DNA of 64,000 nt from Tetracentron sinense (Eukaryota > Streptophyta > Magnoliopsida > Trochodendrales > Trochodendraceae). Shown piece after piece: positions 1 to 11,342 of the stretch. The position numbers and the translations under genes were made by a program. Position 1 is the first letter of the stretch; each line of letters starts with the position of its first letter. Under the pieces are notes generated by a model. The model saw only the letters and a program-made list of their open reading frames with translations, made no database searches and was not told the DNA's origin. The DNA is taken from the NCBI GenBank assembly GCA_015143295.1, contig CM026559.1, positions 23,078,826-23,142,825 of the forward strand, in the 5' to 3' direction.

Positions 1-115
1 CGCTAGGAAGTTAAGGACACACAGGGGTGTCAAAAGAGAAGGATCGGCTAGCGAGACTGCGGTATGACGAGATTGTCACGTAGCGCTAGGAAGTCAAGGG
101 ACACCCGGGGTGTCA
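1..115. repeat. Imperfect direct repeat, spacing about 83 bp
   Basis: The words CGCTAGGAAGTTAAGGACAC at 1 and CGCTAGGAAGTCAAGGGACA at 84, each followed within a few bases by GGGGTGTCA, show an imperfect two-copy direct repeat. It lies in the 3' non-coding part of the Tat element and the left copy begins at the window edge, so the array may be longer. Confidence 0.6.
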
Positions 116-1011
116 CAACGAAGAGAGACCTGTGGGAGGTGATGCTGTTATGTGGCGAGATTGCCACGGAGCACACAGGATGTCTGGAGGTCTCAAGGTA
201 TGATGCCAAATGAAACTGGAATTGCCCAAGAGGGAATGAATTTTGATAATGTTGAACACTGCTGAGAGGTTTTAGCCAAGCAGGTTATGATGCTATGTTG
301 TCATGTAGGGATGAAAACAAGAGTGCTTTCCCATGACTCTGTGGTGATCTGCCGCTGACGGAGATGCATGGCTTCAGCTTCGTTTGCTTGCTTGCCGGGG
401 CTGCTTGGTGCAGGTTGGTACAGACAGGCTTTGTTACCAAAAGTTTTTTTTTTTTTTAAATCTTTTCGTAGAAAAAGTGTAGAAGACTTTTTATGAAGAT
501 TTTATTTTTGACAAAAATGCTTAGTTAGCTGTGATTTGTTGTGAATCATCTATTAATCTCGGGAGCGAGGTACATGACTCAGAGCAAGATGCTGGGGAAT
601 AGACAAATTCGTCCGAACAACCGCTGATGGGCTTCTGATCTCTTGCTAGGGAAGAGTACTGTTATGAGCCGCTGGGCTTCTACTAGACATCTGCTGGGGA
701 CTTAGGGAGTGCCTATTGCCTGGGCCCTGTTGGGGAGTGGATTTCTGCAGTGGTCCACCCGCTGGGGAATTTAAGGCGCGTTGGGGATTTTTCACTATTG
801 CGCACATGTTAGAGGGGATGTCTTCTGACTGACTTTCTGCCGGGGCATACTTGGGGGTTGACCCTCTGCAAGGGTATTCCCTGCCGGAGTCTCTGTTGGG
901 GATGCAGTACCATTGAGAGAGGCTGATCTGCGGATGCTTAGGGGGAATCCGATGAACCTGCTCACTGCCGGATGCTTGTTGCCAAACTGATTTTCAGCTT
1001 TTTCTCCCTTT

Positions 1012-1199
1012 TTTACCCTTGGAACGACCAAGTCATGGGGTTCGCATAATTTTTGCACGATGAGGCCGTTTCCGGTTTTCCTCATGCCTGCGAAGCTGAT
1101 TGATTTTCGTCTCTTTTTTGCCCCTAGTCACGAGACTAGGTCTGGGATTCGCGTAATTTTTGCGCAATGAGGTCGTTTCCGGTTTTCACTCATGCCCGT
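1012..1199. repeat. Two-copy direct repeat in the Tat 3' internal region
   Basis: About 1012-1090 and 1114-1199 share the core TTCGCRTAATTTTTGCRC followed by ATGAGGYCGTTTCCGGTTTTC-like sequence. The copies differ by scattered substitutions and one or two indels, so the duplication is old. Confidence 0.7.
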
Positions 1200-1481
1200 G
1201 ATTTGTTTGAGGGTTCGGATCTTCTCCCTTCACTGCCCTGATTGACATTCGCTGGGGATTGATACTCCACTGGGGATATAGGCGTGATATTGTACTTGTA
1301 CTCGCAGTTTCTAGAGGATCTGGGAGGGCTTAGCATAGGACAAAACGTTGGCTAGGGGACCGAAGTTTGGGACACCCTTAAATTCTGTTGCAACTGACTT
1401 GCATGGGAGTTTTCTGTTGAAGATAAATTTTTTGTTGGGCTCCACTGGGGATTGTCCTCTTTGGTAGAAGCTGATTGTTTT

Positions 1482-1484
<3 letters not shown>

Positions 1485-1513
<29 letters not shown>
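1485..1513. repeat. Poly(T) run of 29
   Basis: An uninterrupted T homopolymer on the plus strand in the Tat 3' non-coding region. It explains short Lys- or Phe-rich reading frames here, which are not genes. Its length is probably variable and prone to sequencing error. Confidence 0.85.
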
Positions 1514-2049
1514 GGGAAGTGTTTTGGGAGAAGTTGATCTTGTTGGGGGGAAAGCCCGGAAAGATTATTTTTGCTCATAGAGTCCCTAACTTGGAAAATA
1601 TTTCAACTTCTATTTTGGAGTTTCCTTTGATGGAATATTTTGTAAACTTGATGTCAACTCCGTCGTGAGAATTGGGAGAATTTGTCTCTGTTTGGGGAAT
1701 GACTCTGTGGGGAAAAAACTGTTCCTGTGGGGAGAGTTTTACGAAGAGGAAAAGATTCTGAGGTATAAGTCCCTTTCTGCGACCGCACCTGATTTGTCAG
1801 GTTGCCTACGTACCCTTTGCAGGATCAGGTCATGACGTAGTTCAAGCAAAATGCCCCAACGGGACGAGGGAGGGTGTCCCTGAAAGGTTTTTGTAAGAGA
1901 AAGATTGGTAGGCTCGAAGGGCTAACTAGCGGATTTCATTTATTTTTGTAAAAAGGTTTACATTGTTGGGGGTAAGGAGTGTGCCAATGACGGCCTCCTG
2001 TCATTTCCCGGAGATCCTACGAGTACAAAGTGCCTGTCAGACCTAGACC

Positions 2050-5000
2050 CTAAGCGTAGTATCGTTTAACTTTGTCCATGTTGACGGGCTCTGGGAGGTC
2101 TTCGTCATCCATACGTCCGAGTCGTAGGGCACCGCCAGAGAATTTGTCTCGGACTATGTATGGGCCTTCATAGTTGGGCGTGAACTTGCCCCTCGGGTCA
2201 GGACGGTTTGGCAATATCTTCCGGAGAACCAGGCCACCGACTTCGATGCTTCGGAGCTTGACTTTCTTGTTAAAAGCCCTAGCCATACGCCTCTGATAGG
2301 CTTGAGAATGATTCATGGCTTTCAATCGTCGTTCTTCAATCAAGTTCAGCTGTTCATACCGGGTTTGTGCCCATTCTGATTCTGATATTTATGCTTCCAT
2401 TAACACGCGAAGTGATGGAATCTCTACCTCGATGGGGAGGACTGCTTCCATACCATAGGCCAAAGAAAATGGTGTTGCCCCTGTTGAAGTTCTGATGGAC
2501 GTTCTGTAGGCCATGAGAGCGTATGGGAGCATCTCATACCAGGCAGAATAATTGGTTGCCATTTTCTCGATGATCTTTTTCAGATTCTTATTGGCTACTT
2601 CCACTGCTCCATTAGTCTGTGGCCTGTATGGTGTGGAGTTATGATGTTGAATCTTGAATTTTTGGCAGAGGTCAGTCATCCCCTTATTGCAGAAGTTGAG
2701 AGCGTTGTCTGTTACAATCTCGAACGGGACACCGTATCGGTAGATAATGTCTCTCTTCAAGAAACGTTAAACCACAGAGGCTGTGACGTTGGCATAAGAG
2801 GCTGCCTCGATCCATTTCATGAAATAATCGATTGCAACCAGGATGAATCGATGTCCGTTAGATGCTTTCGGAGCTATGGGTCCGATGACATCGATGCCCC
2901 AAGTAGAGAAAGGCCAAGGAGCAGTCAGGTTGTGTAGCCTTGTCGACGGTGCATTGATCTTATCAGCATAAACCTGGCACTGGTGGCATTTTTGTACATG
3001 CTTGCAACAATCAGCTTCCATAGTAGACCAATAGTAGCCCAGTCTGAGAATTTTCTTAGACAACATCAACCCATTCATGTGTGGGCCGCAAGTTCCTCCA
3101 TGAACTTCTTCTACTACCTGTGCTGCTTCACTGGCATCGAGGCATCTGAGCCATATCAAGTTTGGCGATCTTTTGTATACAATGCCCTCTGATAGGACAA
3201 ACTGGATAGCCAGTCTTCTGATTGTCCGACGGTCTGTTTTTGTGGCATCGAGAGGGAAGGTCCCGTCCTCAAGGTACTGCTTGATGTCTGCATACCAAGG
3301 CTTGTTGTCATTCACTGTGTCCAGCTCGAGGCAGTAGACAGGCTGATCCTGTTGCTGAATTTCAATTGGCCAGAGCATGATGCCCCGGGGAATCTGTACC
3401 ATAAAGGCGAGAGTAGCCAATGCGTCGGCAAATCTGTTATGGTTCCTGGATCGGTGACTGAAACTGATTCTTCTGAATTGAGTGATTAGTACATTGAGAT
3501 AGGCTAGGTATGGGACCAGCCTGGCTTCTCGGATGGCCCAAGATTCATTTGCCTGACAGATTACCAAAGATGAGTCCCCGTAGACGTCTATCTCCTCAAT
3601 TCCGATACCCAGGGCTTCTTTTAGTCCGGCTATGCATGCTTCGTATTCTGCTTCATTGTTGGAGCATCTGAATATCAACTTTACAGAGATAGGGAGATGT
3701 GCCCCCTTGGGTGAGATTAGGACTGCTCCTGCCCCACGTCCACGACTGTTGGCAGCTCCGTCAAAATATAACTCCCAGCCGGAGTATTCTTGCTCTTCTG
3801 CTTCTGCGTACAGGATGGCTTCGTCCGGAAACTGATCATGTACAGACACATAGTCTTGTGTTGGGCTGTGGGCCAAGTGATCTGCAATGTCCTGCCCCTT
3901 GATTGACTTTTGAGTCATGTATGTAATGTCGAATTCAGACAACATCATAAGCCATCGGGCAGTCCTTCCGGTAGTGGCTGGCTTTTCCAATAGATATTTG
4001 AGTGGGTCCATTCGGGAGATCAGGATTACCGGGTAGGAAAGCAGGTAGTGCCAAAGATGCTGAGTAGCCCAAACCAGTGCCAGACATGTTTTCTCCAGCG
4101 GGATGTACCTTTCCTCATACTCTAGTAAGCGCTTACTGATGTAGTAAATGGCATGTTCTGTTCTGCCGGTCTCATCATGCTGTGCCAAGACGCACCCCAT
4201 GGAGGTTTCTTGTACTGAGATATAGAGTAGTAGGGGTCGTCCCGACATAGGAGGCACAAGTACTGGAGGATTCAGAAGGCACTGCTTAATTTTATCAAAG
4301 GCTTCTTGGCATTCGGCTGTCCAAACTGTTGGTGTATTCTTCCGAAGAAGCTTGAAGATCGGTTCGCAGATCGAAGTGAGCTGAGAAATGAATCGACTGA
4401 TGTACTGAATTCGGCCCAGGAAACCACGGATCTCCTTTTCAGTTTGTGGTGCTGGCATTTCGATGATGGCTCTGGCTTTAGCTGGATCGACCTCAATGCC
4501 TCTTTTACTGACTATGAAGCCGAGGAGTTTTTCTGATGAGGCTCCAAAGACACATTTGGCTGGGTTCAGTCTTAGGCCGAATTCTCTGAGTCTGTCACAG
4601 AGTCTTTTCAAGTCTTCAGAGTGTTGCCTGGCAGTAAGTGATTTGACGATCATGTCATCCACATAAATTTCAGCTATCTTATGAATCATGTCATGAAAAA
4701 GTGCCGTCATGGCCCTCTGGTAGGTTGCCCCTGCGTTTTTGAGTCCGAATGGCATGACCTCGTAGCAGAACGTGCCCCAAGGTGTAATGAAGGAAGTTTT
4801 CTCCATGTCTTCTTCTGCCATTCTGATTTGATTATACCCAGAGAAACCATCCATGAATAAGAGCATCTCGTGCCTTGCAGTATTGTCGACTAGGATATCG
4901 ATGTGCGGGAGAGGGAAGTTGTCCTTAGGGCTAGCCTTATTCAGATTCTGATAGTCGATGCACATCCGGACTTTTCCATCCTTTTTGGGTACTGGCACGA

Positions 5001-5493
5001 TGTTGGCCAACCATCCAGGGTAGTTTGCTACTGCCAAGAAGCCTGCATTGATCTGCTTTTCTACCTCTTCTTTGACTTTTTGTGACCATTCGGGCCTCAT
5101 CCGTCTCAATTTCTGCTTAACTGGTCTGACATCCGGGTTCAGGGGCAATCTGTGTACCACCAATGCTGGGTCTAGGCCAGGCATGTCAGCATACGACCAG
5201 GCAAAGACATCACTATAGCTTTTCAGGAAGCTGATCATATCTGTTCTCTGCTGTGGGCTCATAGTTGTGCCAATCTGAACCAGCTGAGGGTTGTCTTCGG
5301 AACCCAAGTTTACTGTCTCGGTATCCTTGATGTTCGACTGTAGTAGCCCTTCACTGCGTTCTAACAGGTCCAAAATCTCCTGAGGCGGTTCCTCATCCTG
5401 TTCTGTTTCCTGCTCTGAGTCATACTCAACTTCTGAAAGCTCAAGGAGGGTTTCAGGGGTAGCCTTATCGGAGGCAATTTCCTGGTAAATCAT
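2050..5493 (-). pseudogene. pol: Tat-lineage pol polyprotein (RT-RNase H-RNase H-integrase) with two in-frame stops
   Basis: One reading frame from 5493 down to 2050, broken by TAA at 2767-2769 and at 2389-2391. In the first 908 residues: reverse transcriptase about 165-340 with MDGFSGYNQI and the catalytic YVDD near 277-280; RT-linked RNase H about 415-540; a second RNase H from about 574 (LYFDGAANSRG, then NNEAEYEA); an HHCC zinc finger about 798-842; and the first integrase Asp near 868 (GIDVIGP). After the first stop the integrase continues with VTDN and the catalytic Glu in NGAVEVANK. After the second stop comes a basic C-terminal segment (2343-2050). It would copy the element RNA and insert the cDNA. 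The stops make it inactive as read. Confidence 0.93.
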
Positions 5494-5869
5494 TAAGCTT
5501 AGTTTAGCATGCTTATGCTTTTATGTTTTGTTGGCTTCAGGACACTAGGCCTTCCAAGGGAAGAGTCCGTGTGATTTCGTCATTAGCCGAATGCAAATGT
5601 TTTTGAAAAATATGTTTTTGAGTCAAAACTCTAGATTTTCATTAAAAAAAGTGGGCTGTTTACAAAATTGACTTGACAAAATAAAAAAGAGGCCTATAGT
5701 TGGCCGACATTTTGGACTTTTGCAATGGGAGCAAAGAGAGATAGATTAAGAAGAAGAGGGGAATGATACTGCATCACTGCTTGATCTTACCAACCTTCCC
5801 TGCACTGTGCTTTCCCTGGCCCTGTGCGGCCTCGATGGTGAGAGCCTCAGTCCACCAACGGATTAGTGG
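5494..5869 (-). other. Spacer between the gag-protease and pol reading frames
   Basis: About 375 bases with no open frame of note separate the G-patch-like segment from the pol start at 5493. The tract near 5640-5690 is A-rich on the plus strand. Separate gag-pro and pol frames with a spacer are plausible for this lineage, but decay has removed any clear expression signal. Confidence 0.5.
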
Positions 5870-6526
5870 CTAGCGACTGGATGATGCTTCTGCGTTGTTG
5901 GAGATGGTGCACCCCTGTTCTCCCGCTGAATGCTCTGCTTCTGCTTCTGTATTTTCAACAGTCAGCTCTTCAAACATCCGAGCGACGCTGAATACCTCCG
6001 GTTCAGGAATCCCTGAAGATTCGGTGCCGGGTTGAGGGTAAGGGATATCGGTAACTGGTGCAAGAGAGGTTTCTGGGTCGGTTTCGAAGATTCCTATGGG
6101 GAAGGTTACTGAAATGTGGGGTCGGGGTTCAGGTTTTGCCGACTGTCTACTCTTCTTTGTCAGCTTGTTGAGATAGTCCTCGTACTTGGGCTTGTATCCC
6201 AATCCAAACGGAGGTGTATAACGTGGAGGCACATATCTCTTCTTCATGGCCTGGTTCCTGACGCCCAGGCCTAGACCCGGCTGGTAATTCATCTTTTCCA
6301 TCATTCTGATAAAGGGAGGTACTGCTTGCTTGCTCTGCTGTTCCACTTGGGCGATGGAGCTAACGTGTTCAAACTGATAAGTCATGAAAGTTGTACCTTG
6401 CCCTAGCTCCTGGATGTCCCCGAAGGAACTTACCAACTCTTCAGATGGAATGATGACTAGGTGGTCGTCCTGTATGAACTTGATTCTCTGGTGCAGAGAG
6501 GAGGGAATGGCACCGGCCGAATGAAT
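5870..6526 (-). pseudogene. Tat polyprotein segment between protease and pol, G-patch-like
   Basis: The frame continues from the protease after a TAG at 6527-6529 and ends at 5870. Near the middle it reads FIRMMEKMNYQPGLGLG, close to the glycine-rich core of G-patch domains, followed by basic and proline-rich sequence (YVPPRYTPPFGLGYKPKY). The C-terminal third is acidic. G-patch-like segments between protease and RT are known in this group. I cannot assign a biochemical role from sequence alone. Confidence 0.65.
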
Positions 6527-7515
6527 CTATAGCCTCCCCAGGAGTAAGGTGAATGAGGCAGGTACATTCACAACTTGAAAATTTGTCGAGAACTGAGCAG
6601 GTCCGACCCCGATGGTCAAGTCAATATCTCCCAGGTTTTGCCTAGTAGTATTGTCAAAAGCCCTTATGGTCATGGGTCTCTTCTTAACTTGGCTGGTGTT
6701 CACGCCCAGGCTCTGCAGTGTAGAGAGTGTGCAGACATTTAGGCCGGAGCCATTGTCGATGAGTACCGAGGATAGTGTCTTGTCCATACACTGAACTGTA
6801 ATATATAGGGCTCGAGTATGATCTCTGTCTCCATCCGGTATTTCCTCTTCCGTAAAGGAGATGATTCGTGATTCTAGTACTTGCCCCACCATCTGCCCCA
6901 GTTTCTCAGGCGAGATGTCTGGTGTTACATGGGCCTTGTTAAATACCCGGAGAAGTTGTTTTCTGTGATGCTGTGAAGTCAAAAGAAGACCCAAGATAGA
7001 GATCTGTGCCTGAGTTTTGACCAACTATTGGGTGATATTGAATTCCTCTGCTTTTTCCAATATTTTTAGTAGGAGAGCCGAATCTACTGTTTTCTTTTCT
7101 GGGTCTGCCACCCCTGCTTTTTCTTTACCTTTTTCTTTCATCGGCTCAATCGCCGGAGGTTGATACACCCCGCCGGATCGGGTGAGGTTGGCTATGTACT
7201 CACTTTCCAGGATGAGAGATTGAGGGGCAGGTACATGATTAAGGTTGAAAGGCTGGGAAGGGATGTAAGGGATCTTGACTGGTCCAGAGGAGGTTGAGGC
7301 CTTGGCTGAAGCGGTGGGCCAACTGGTAGGACAGGGAATTGTGTAAACAATTTGCTCTTTGTCTGATTCCAGAGCGGGGAGTTGTATTGGGGTCTGGATG
7401 GCCTGAACATTTGACTGTGGTAGAGGGATTATAACTGGGGGTCGGTACGAGGGTCTGATGATGTCATCATTGACTGCGGGTGCGCTGGGTCTAGGTGCCA
7501 CTGCCCCCACATAAC
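6527..7515 (-). pseudogene. Gag C-terminal remnant plus aspartic protease of the Tat element
   Basis: From the primer-binding site the frame opens directly into proline-rich gag C-terminal sequence (APRPSAPAVNDD, then VYQPPAIEPMKEKGKEK), then a TAG at 7025-7027, then a protease region with VLIDNGSGLNVC, the D-N-G-S-G active-site form common in this lineage, and ends at a TAG. The capsid portion expected between primer-binding site and proline-rich tail is missing, so an internal deletion has joined the leader to late gag. Both stops are TAG, compatible with decay of TGG or CAG codons. Confidence 0.75.
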
Positions 7516-7533
7516 AACCAAGTTAAGTCGCCA
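7516..7533 (-). promoter_or_regulatory. Probable tRNA primer-binding site of the Tat element
   Basis: On the minus strand the sequence just inside the LTR reads TGGCGACTTAACTTGG. TGGCG-type sites directly after the LTR are usual in plant Ty3/Gypsy elements. The 3' half is diverged or truncated, so I do not name the tRNA. Confidence 0.55.
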
Positions 7534-8099
7534 GAGCTGTGAGCATGGGATCTTCCTACCCACTTTCACAATTATATGTTTTGACTTGAGTTGCCACCTA
7601 TTCATTCTTAGGGATAGGTCCCGGGTATTTGTTTGTTTGGATAAGGCAAATGGTCTAATCAAAGTTAGGGTAAGTGGTTCGATTAAGCCATGAGGAAGGT
7701 GTTAGGCACCCAAGACCCCCGTTTTATAACGGTTACCTACTCCCTAAACTTAAGCCAATTATAATCTCAAAGTTTAATTAGAATGTCCAAAGTTTTTAAG
7801 TGAGTGCTAATCCAAGAAAAATAGAAAGCTAGATGGCTAGGGTCGAACCCGAGCTGGGTTGCCTACGTACTCACATGGTGAGATCAGACCGAGCGTAGTT
7901 CTGGCACATGAGCCCGTGCCGAGGCTAGGGGGTAGTGTGTGTGTGCATAGGGTGGTCAAAGGGTCTAGCCTAGAAGGCTATGGTTTAGTTGACCGAGGAG
8001 GTCAAGTGCACAAAGGGTAAGTCTAACCGCGGTTAGAGGAGATTTAACTATGGTTAGGTGAGCTAACCAAAGCTAAAGAGATCCTACAAGTCTCTTTTT

Positions 8100-8275
8100 G
8101 GTTTTTTGTATTTTTAAATTTTTTTGGGATTTTGGAGATATTTGAATGTTTTTGGTATTTTGGTTATATTTGCATGTTTTTTGTATTTCGATTATATTTG
8201 AATGTTTTTTGGTATTTTGAGATTTTATTATGTTTTTGGTATTTTGAGCTTTTATCATGTTTTTTTGGATTTTCA
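8100..8275. repeat. Degenerate AT-rich tandem repeat inside the Tat LTR
   Basis: About five to six copies of a roughly 30-base unit around TTTTTGGTATTTTGATTATA. Spacing is irregular and copies differ. The reverse-strand Lys/Asn-rich reading frame here is a by-product of this repeat. Confidence 0.7.
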
Positions 8276-9297
8276 TATAGGTAGGGTTTTGAAAAACTTA
8301 GCTAAAGTCACATTTAATCCAAGAGTTTGGCTAAAAGATTATATTTTAAGACATAAAGAGAGATGTGCCTTATGAATGTAAATGGTCTATTGCCAACACC
8401 TATTTTGTTGAATTGGTGTTGATAATAGATCAAATATCATTGTCTTTGGTATTAGACATTTTTAAGAATGTCCTGTTTAAGTCCTTAAACTATCATTTAT
8501 TTTAAGTCCTTAAACCATCACCTACCCATTCAACATAGAACATGAAGGAAAAATAAAGGAATGAAAGAAAATGAAAACTCATCCTCTCCCTTTTAAGGTG
8601 GTTCATTTACACCATTATTAATGATGTAATGTTGCTCTAAAGAATGTTAGGGAGTGGATGAGCTTTCACAAAAAATTCTAGAAAGAGGACTAGAATCTCA
8701 AAAAGAAACAAAATGAAAAAGAGAGGTATAGCTTTAGCTTTCACTCTCTATGGGCCTACCCATATCCACATTTGTGGGTACATAAAAAAGAAAAAATATG
8801 TACAAGAAAAAAAAAGGAACATCTCTTTGTTTTTGATATGGGGTCCCTCTACACCATTAGATTGATGTAGAGAGGCCCAACTATGCTTGAGAAATGAGAG
8901 ATCAAGAAGAGAGAACCAAATAAAAAAAAAAGATAAAAAATAAGAGAAGATGAAAGAAGGAGTGCCTACTCCTCCAAGAATTCTCCTTCAATGCTCCAAG
9001 GGTAGGGTTTTAGAATCCACAAAGGAAGAGAGTTAGCAAGGAACTCTAAGCTTTTAATCTTACAATTCTTTCCAAACTCTAAACCTTAGTTTCTTCTCCC
9101 TTCTTCAAACTCAAGAGAAATACAAGTGGGTGAGAACCTTCTAGGGGTCTTGAGGGATGGATCTAAGGGATTAAGGGATTGGTATTTATAGGAAAACTAA
9201 GAGGTTGGGTTGTGTCTTTTACATGGGGGATAAAAGGAGCTAGTGGGTAAAGACTTGAGTGTTGTAAGGTGAGTTGATAGATTGAGTGTTGTAAGGA

Positions 9298-9490
9298 GTG
9301 TAAGAGAGTTGGTGGGTTGAGTGAACTATGGGTTATATGGGTATGGGTTGTAGGATATAGGGTGTAAGAGAGGTGTAAGAGAGTTGGTGGGTTGAGTGAA
9401 CTATGAGTTATATAGGTATGGGTTGATGTAAGAGAGTTGGTGGGTTGAGTGAACTATGGGTTATATGGGTATGGGTTGTAGGATATAGGG
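9298..9490. repeat. Three-copy tandem repeat inside the Tat LTR
   Basis: GTAAGAGAGTTGGTGGGTTG followed by AGTGAACTATGGGTTATATG occurs near 9299, 9376 and 9428. Unit length varies (about 50 to 77 bases) because copies one and three also carry a GTAGGATATAGGGT extension. Confidence 0.8.
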
Positions 9491-9884
9491 TAGGTGGATA
9501 TGGATATGTGGATTAGGTCTTATGGATCATAGGTTATTAGTAGATGGGTCATGGGTTATGATTATTGGACTTTGACTATGACATTTGGGCTTGGGCTATG
9601 GAAATAGGCTTTGGCTTAGGCAATTGGGTGATTGGGTATTTGGGCTTGACTATTTGGGTTGGGTAATAAAATTAGGTAATTGGGTTTGATTGAGTTGTCT
9701 AGGTATAAGTTTGGTCAAATGGGCTTGGGCCTTGGGTATACCTAGGGCTTACTAAGGTTAGGCTAGGGCTACCTAGTGTTTGGGTTTAGGACTACCTAGG
9801 GTTAAGCTTAGGGTTAACTAGGGTTTGGACCATAGCTAAATTAATTAACCACGATTAAGGGGGTGTAAAAATAGGGTGCTGACA

Positions 9885-10235
9885 AGTAGCACATAAGAGA
9901 ACATTCTCCTCAATTTCAAAATGACGACGAGGAATGTGCCCTCTACTACTAACTTTGCGAGCTTGATCTTGTACTTGTAGATCACTCCTACTGGGTTGAA
10001 GACCACTCTTACTATCTTCGACGATTACAGGATAATGAACTAATTCCCCACCCATGCTAGAATATGGTAAGATGACTTCATCTTCCTCTAACTCATAGAA
10101 GTCAAGATCCTTATCAGTATCACCTATGCTAGGAAAATTAGTCTCGATAAAATCAATATCGCAGGGGACTCTACCTCAGTCATTCCTTCATTTGGATGTT
10201 CACCATACATCATATAGCCTTTTGAGATTTCAGAA
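9885..10235 (-). pseudogene. Copia integrase-RT linker remnant
   Basis: Downstream of the integrase core on the minus strand, with short stretches such as PARKNIFISYSEISKGY-type sequence (the usual position of the LGYSxxxKGY motif after the integrase core) and a later variable, charged segment. It is interrupted by frame breaks and truncated by the Tat LTR at 9884. Confidence 0.5.
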
Positions 10236-10239
10236 TAAC

Positions 10240-10770
10240 TTATAAAGATATTCTTTCTAGCTCTAGGGCCCAATTTCTCAATCTTATGGGAGTTGCTGTG
10301 TGCCAAAACAGCAGACCCCAAAGGGCGCAAATACTCCAAATTAGCTTTTCACCATTCCAAAGCTCATATGGGGTGGAAGAAACTGACTGAGAAAGCACTC
10401 GGTTAAGTATATAGGCTATAATCAATAGAGCATCCCCCCAAAATTTTATAGGGAGGTTGGCCTGTATCATCATAAACCTTACCATCTCCAAAAGGGTTCT
10501 ATTCCTTCTCTCTGATACACCATTTTGTTGTGGAGTATAAGCAATAGTCAGTTGTATGCATATCCCCTTTTTCTCACATAGATCCTTAAATTGATCTGAT
10601 AAGTACTCTCGTCCTCGGTCAGTTCGAAACGTTTTTAGGTTTTTTTCTTGTTGATTCTCAACCTCTGTCACAAAACGTTTGAAACAGTCCAAAGCTTCAT
10701 GGCAGTGAGCGATCAACTAAACATAACATATCGCGTATAGTCATCAATAAAAATGAGGGAGTACGAGGCG
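10240..10770 (-). pseudogene. Copia integrase catalytic core remnant
   Basis: The minus frame contains FRTDRGREY with the second catalytic Asp, and QQNGVSERRN with the catalytic Glu, followed by FWGDALLIIAYILNR and TPYELWNGEK, all standard landmarks of Copia integrases. The first Asp region (IDDY-type) lies just upstream near 10740-10760 across a frame break. Inactive. Confidence 0.85.
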
Positions 10771-10954
10771 TCATGACGTGCCTTGACATTCATAGGTTCG
10801 CATATATCAAAGTGTACTAACTCCAACAGTTGTGTAGCTCCCTTAGTCTTACCAAAAGGTTTTCTACATGCCTTGTGCTAACCAGACCTCACATATAGGT
10901 AGGTCGACCTTAGTGAGTGGGTCTAAAAGGCCTTCTCGAGCTACCCTGGTCATC

Positions 10955-11257
10955 CTATATATACCCTAGTCTAGCATGCCATGTAGACGAACTTATAGTC
11001 ACATTACAACAAGTAGTTGAGGAAAAAGAATCAAATAGATCTATTTTAAATAAACTGTCATAAATTGAACCATGTCCAAAAACCATGTCATCCAACATAA
11101 TATCCAAACCTGTTAAAAGAAAACTGAAAATTTTATCCAAACTGCAATAAAGATAAAATAGATAAAAGATTATGGTGAATTCCTGGTACATATAGAACGT
11201 CATGTAAAAGTAATTTGCTTCCAGTACACAAGTGAAGCTAGTACGAACCGACTCCAT
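10955..11257 (-). pseudogene. Copia GAG-pre-integrase remnant
   Basis: Minus-strand frame ending in STWHARLGYI, matching the WHxRLGH landmark that precedes the integrase zinc finger in Copia elements. The upstream part is hydrophobic and variable. Frame breaks separate it from the protease and integrase. Confidence 0.7.
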
Positions 11258-11342
11258 GAGCTACTTCATGACTTATGTTGCCCATGTACACAACATGGGT
11301 CCCAATTAGAACTCTCCTATAATCCACAAACTCCGTTTGCTC

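Larger units (their letters stand above)
1..2049 (-). other. Non-coding 3' internal region of the Tat element
   Basis: Follows the integrase stop on the minus strand and holds no credible ORF. On the plus strand the tract is rich in CTGGGGA-like words (for example near 590, 690, 760, 1247, 1269 and 1443) and contains direct repeats. Near 1796-1852 there is a block (GTTGCCTACGTACCC ... CGTAGTTC) that resembles a block inside the LTR at 7856-7903. Tat elements commonly have long non-coding regions between integrase and 3' LTR. Confidence 0.6.
1..9884 (-). mobile_element. Ty3/Gypsy LTR retrotransposon, Tat lineage, left end outside the window
   Basis: Reads right to left: 5' LTR (7538-9884), primer-binding site, gag remnant, protease, reverse transcriptase, RNase H, a second RNase H, integrase, then a long non-coding 3' internal region running off the left edge. 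The additional RNase H between the RT-linked RNase H and the integrase is characteristic of the Tat/Ogre/Retand group. The 5' LTR starts TGTCAGCACCC on the minus strand at 9884 and interrupts a Copia fragment there. No copy of the LTR is found in 1-2049, so the 3' LTR should lie further left. Several in-frame stop codons show it is not autonomous now. Confidence 0.9.
7538..9884 (-). repeat. 5' LTR of the Tat element, about 2.35 kb
   Basis: Outer edge is the minus-strand TGTCAGCACCC at 9884. The inner edge is placed at a CA (plus-strand TG at 7538) just before the primer-binding site, so it is approximate. The LTR holds two internal tandem arrays (8100-8275 and 9298-9490), the TTGCCTACGTACTC block near 7858, and inverted words TAACCGCGGTTA and TAACTATGGTTA near 8025-8060 that resemble the core of the local MITEs. 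Confidence 0.75.

Noticed and set aside
4272..4666. Overlapping frames on both strands inside the Tat pol
   Set aside because: Shadows of the pol reading frame in GC-balanced coding sequence.
8073..8276. Lys/Asn/Ile-rich minus-strand frame
   Set aside because: Produced by the AT-rich tandem repeat in the Tat LTR.
9700..9840. CTAGGGTT/TTTAGGG-like words resembling plant telomere repeat
   Set aside because: Irregular spacing and variant words; no consecutive TTTAGGG units. Part of the LTR.
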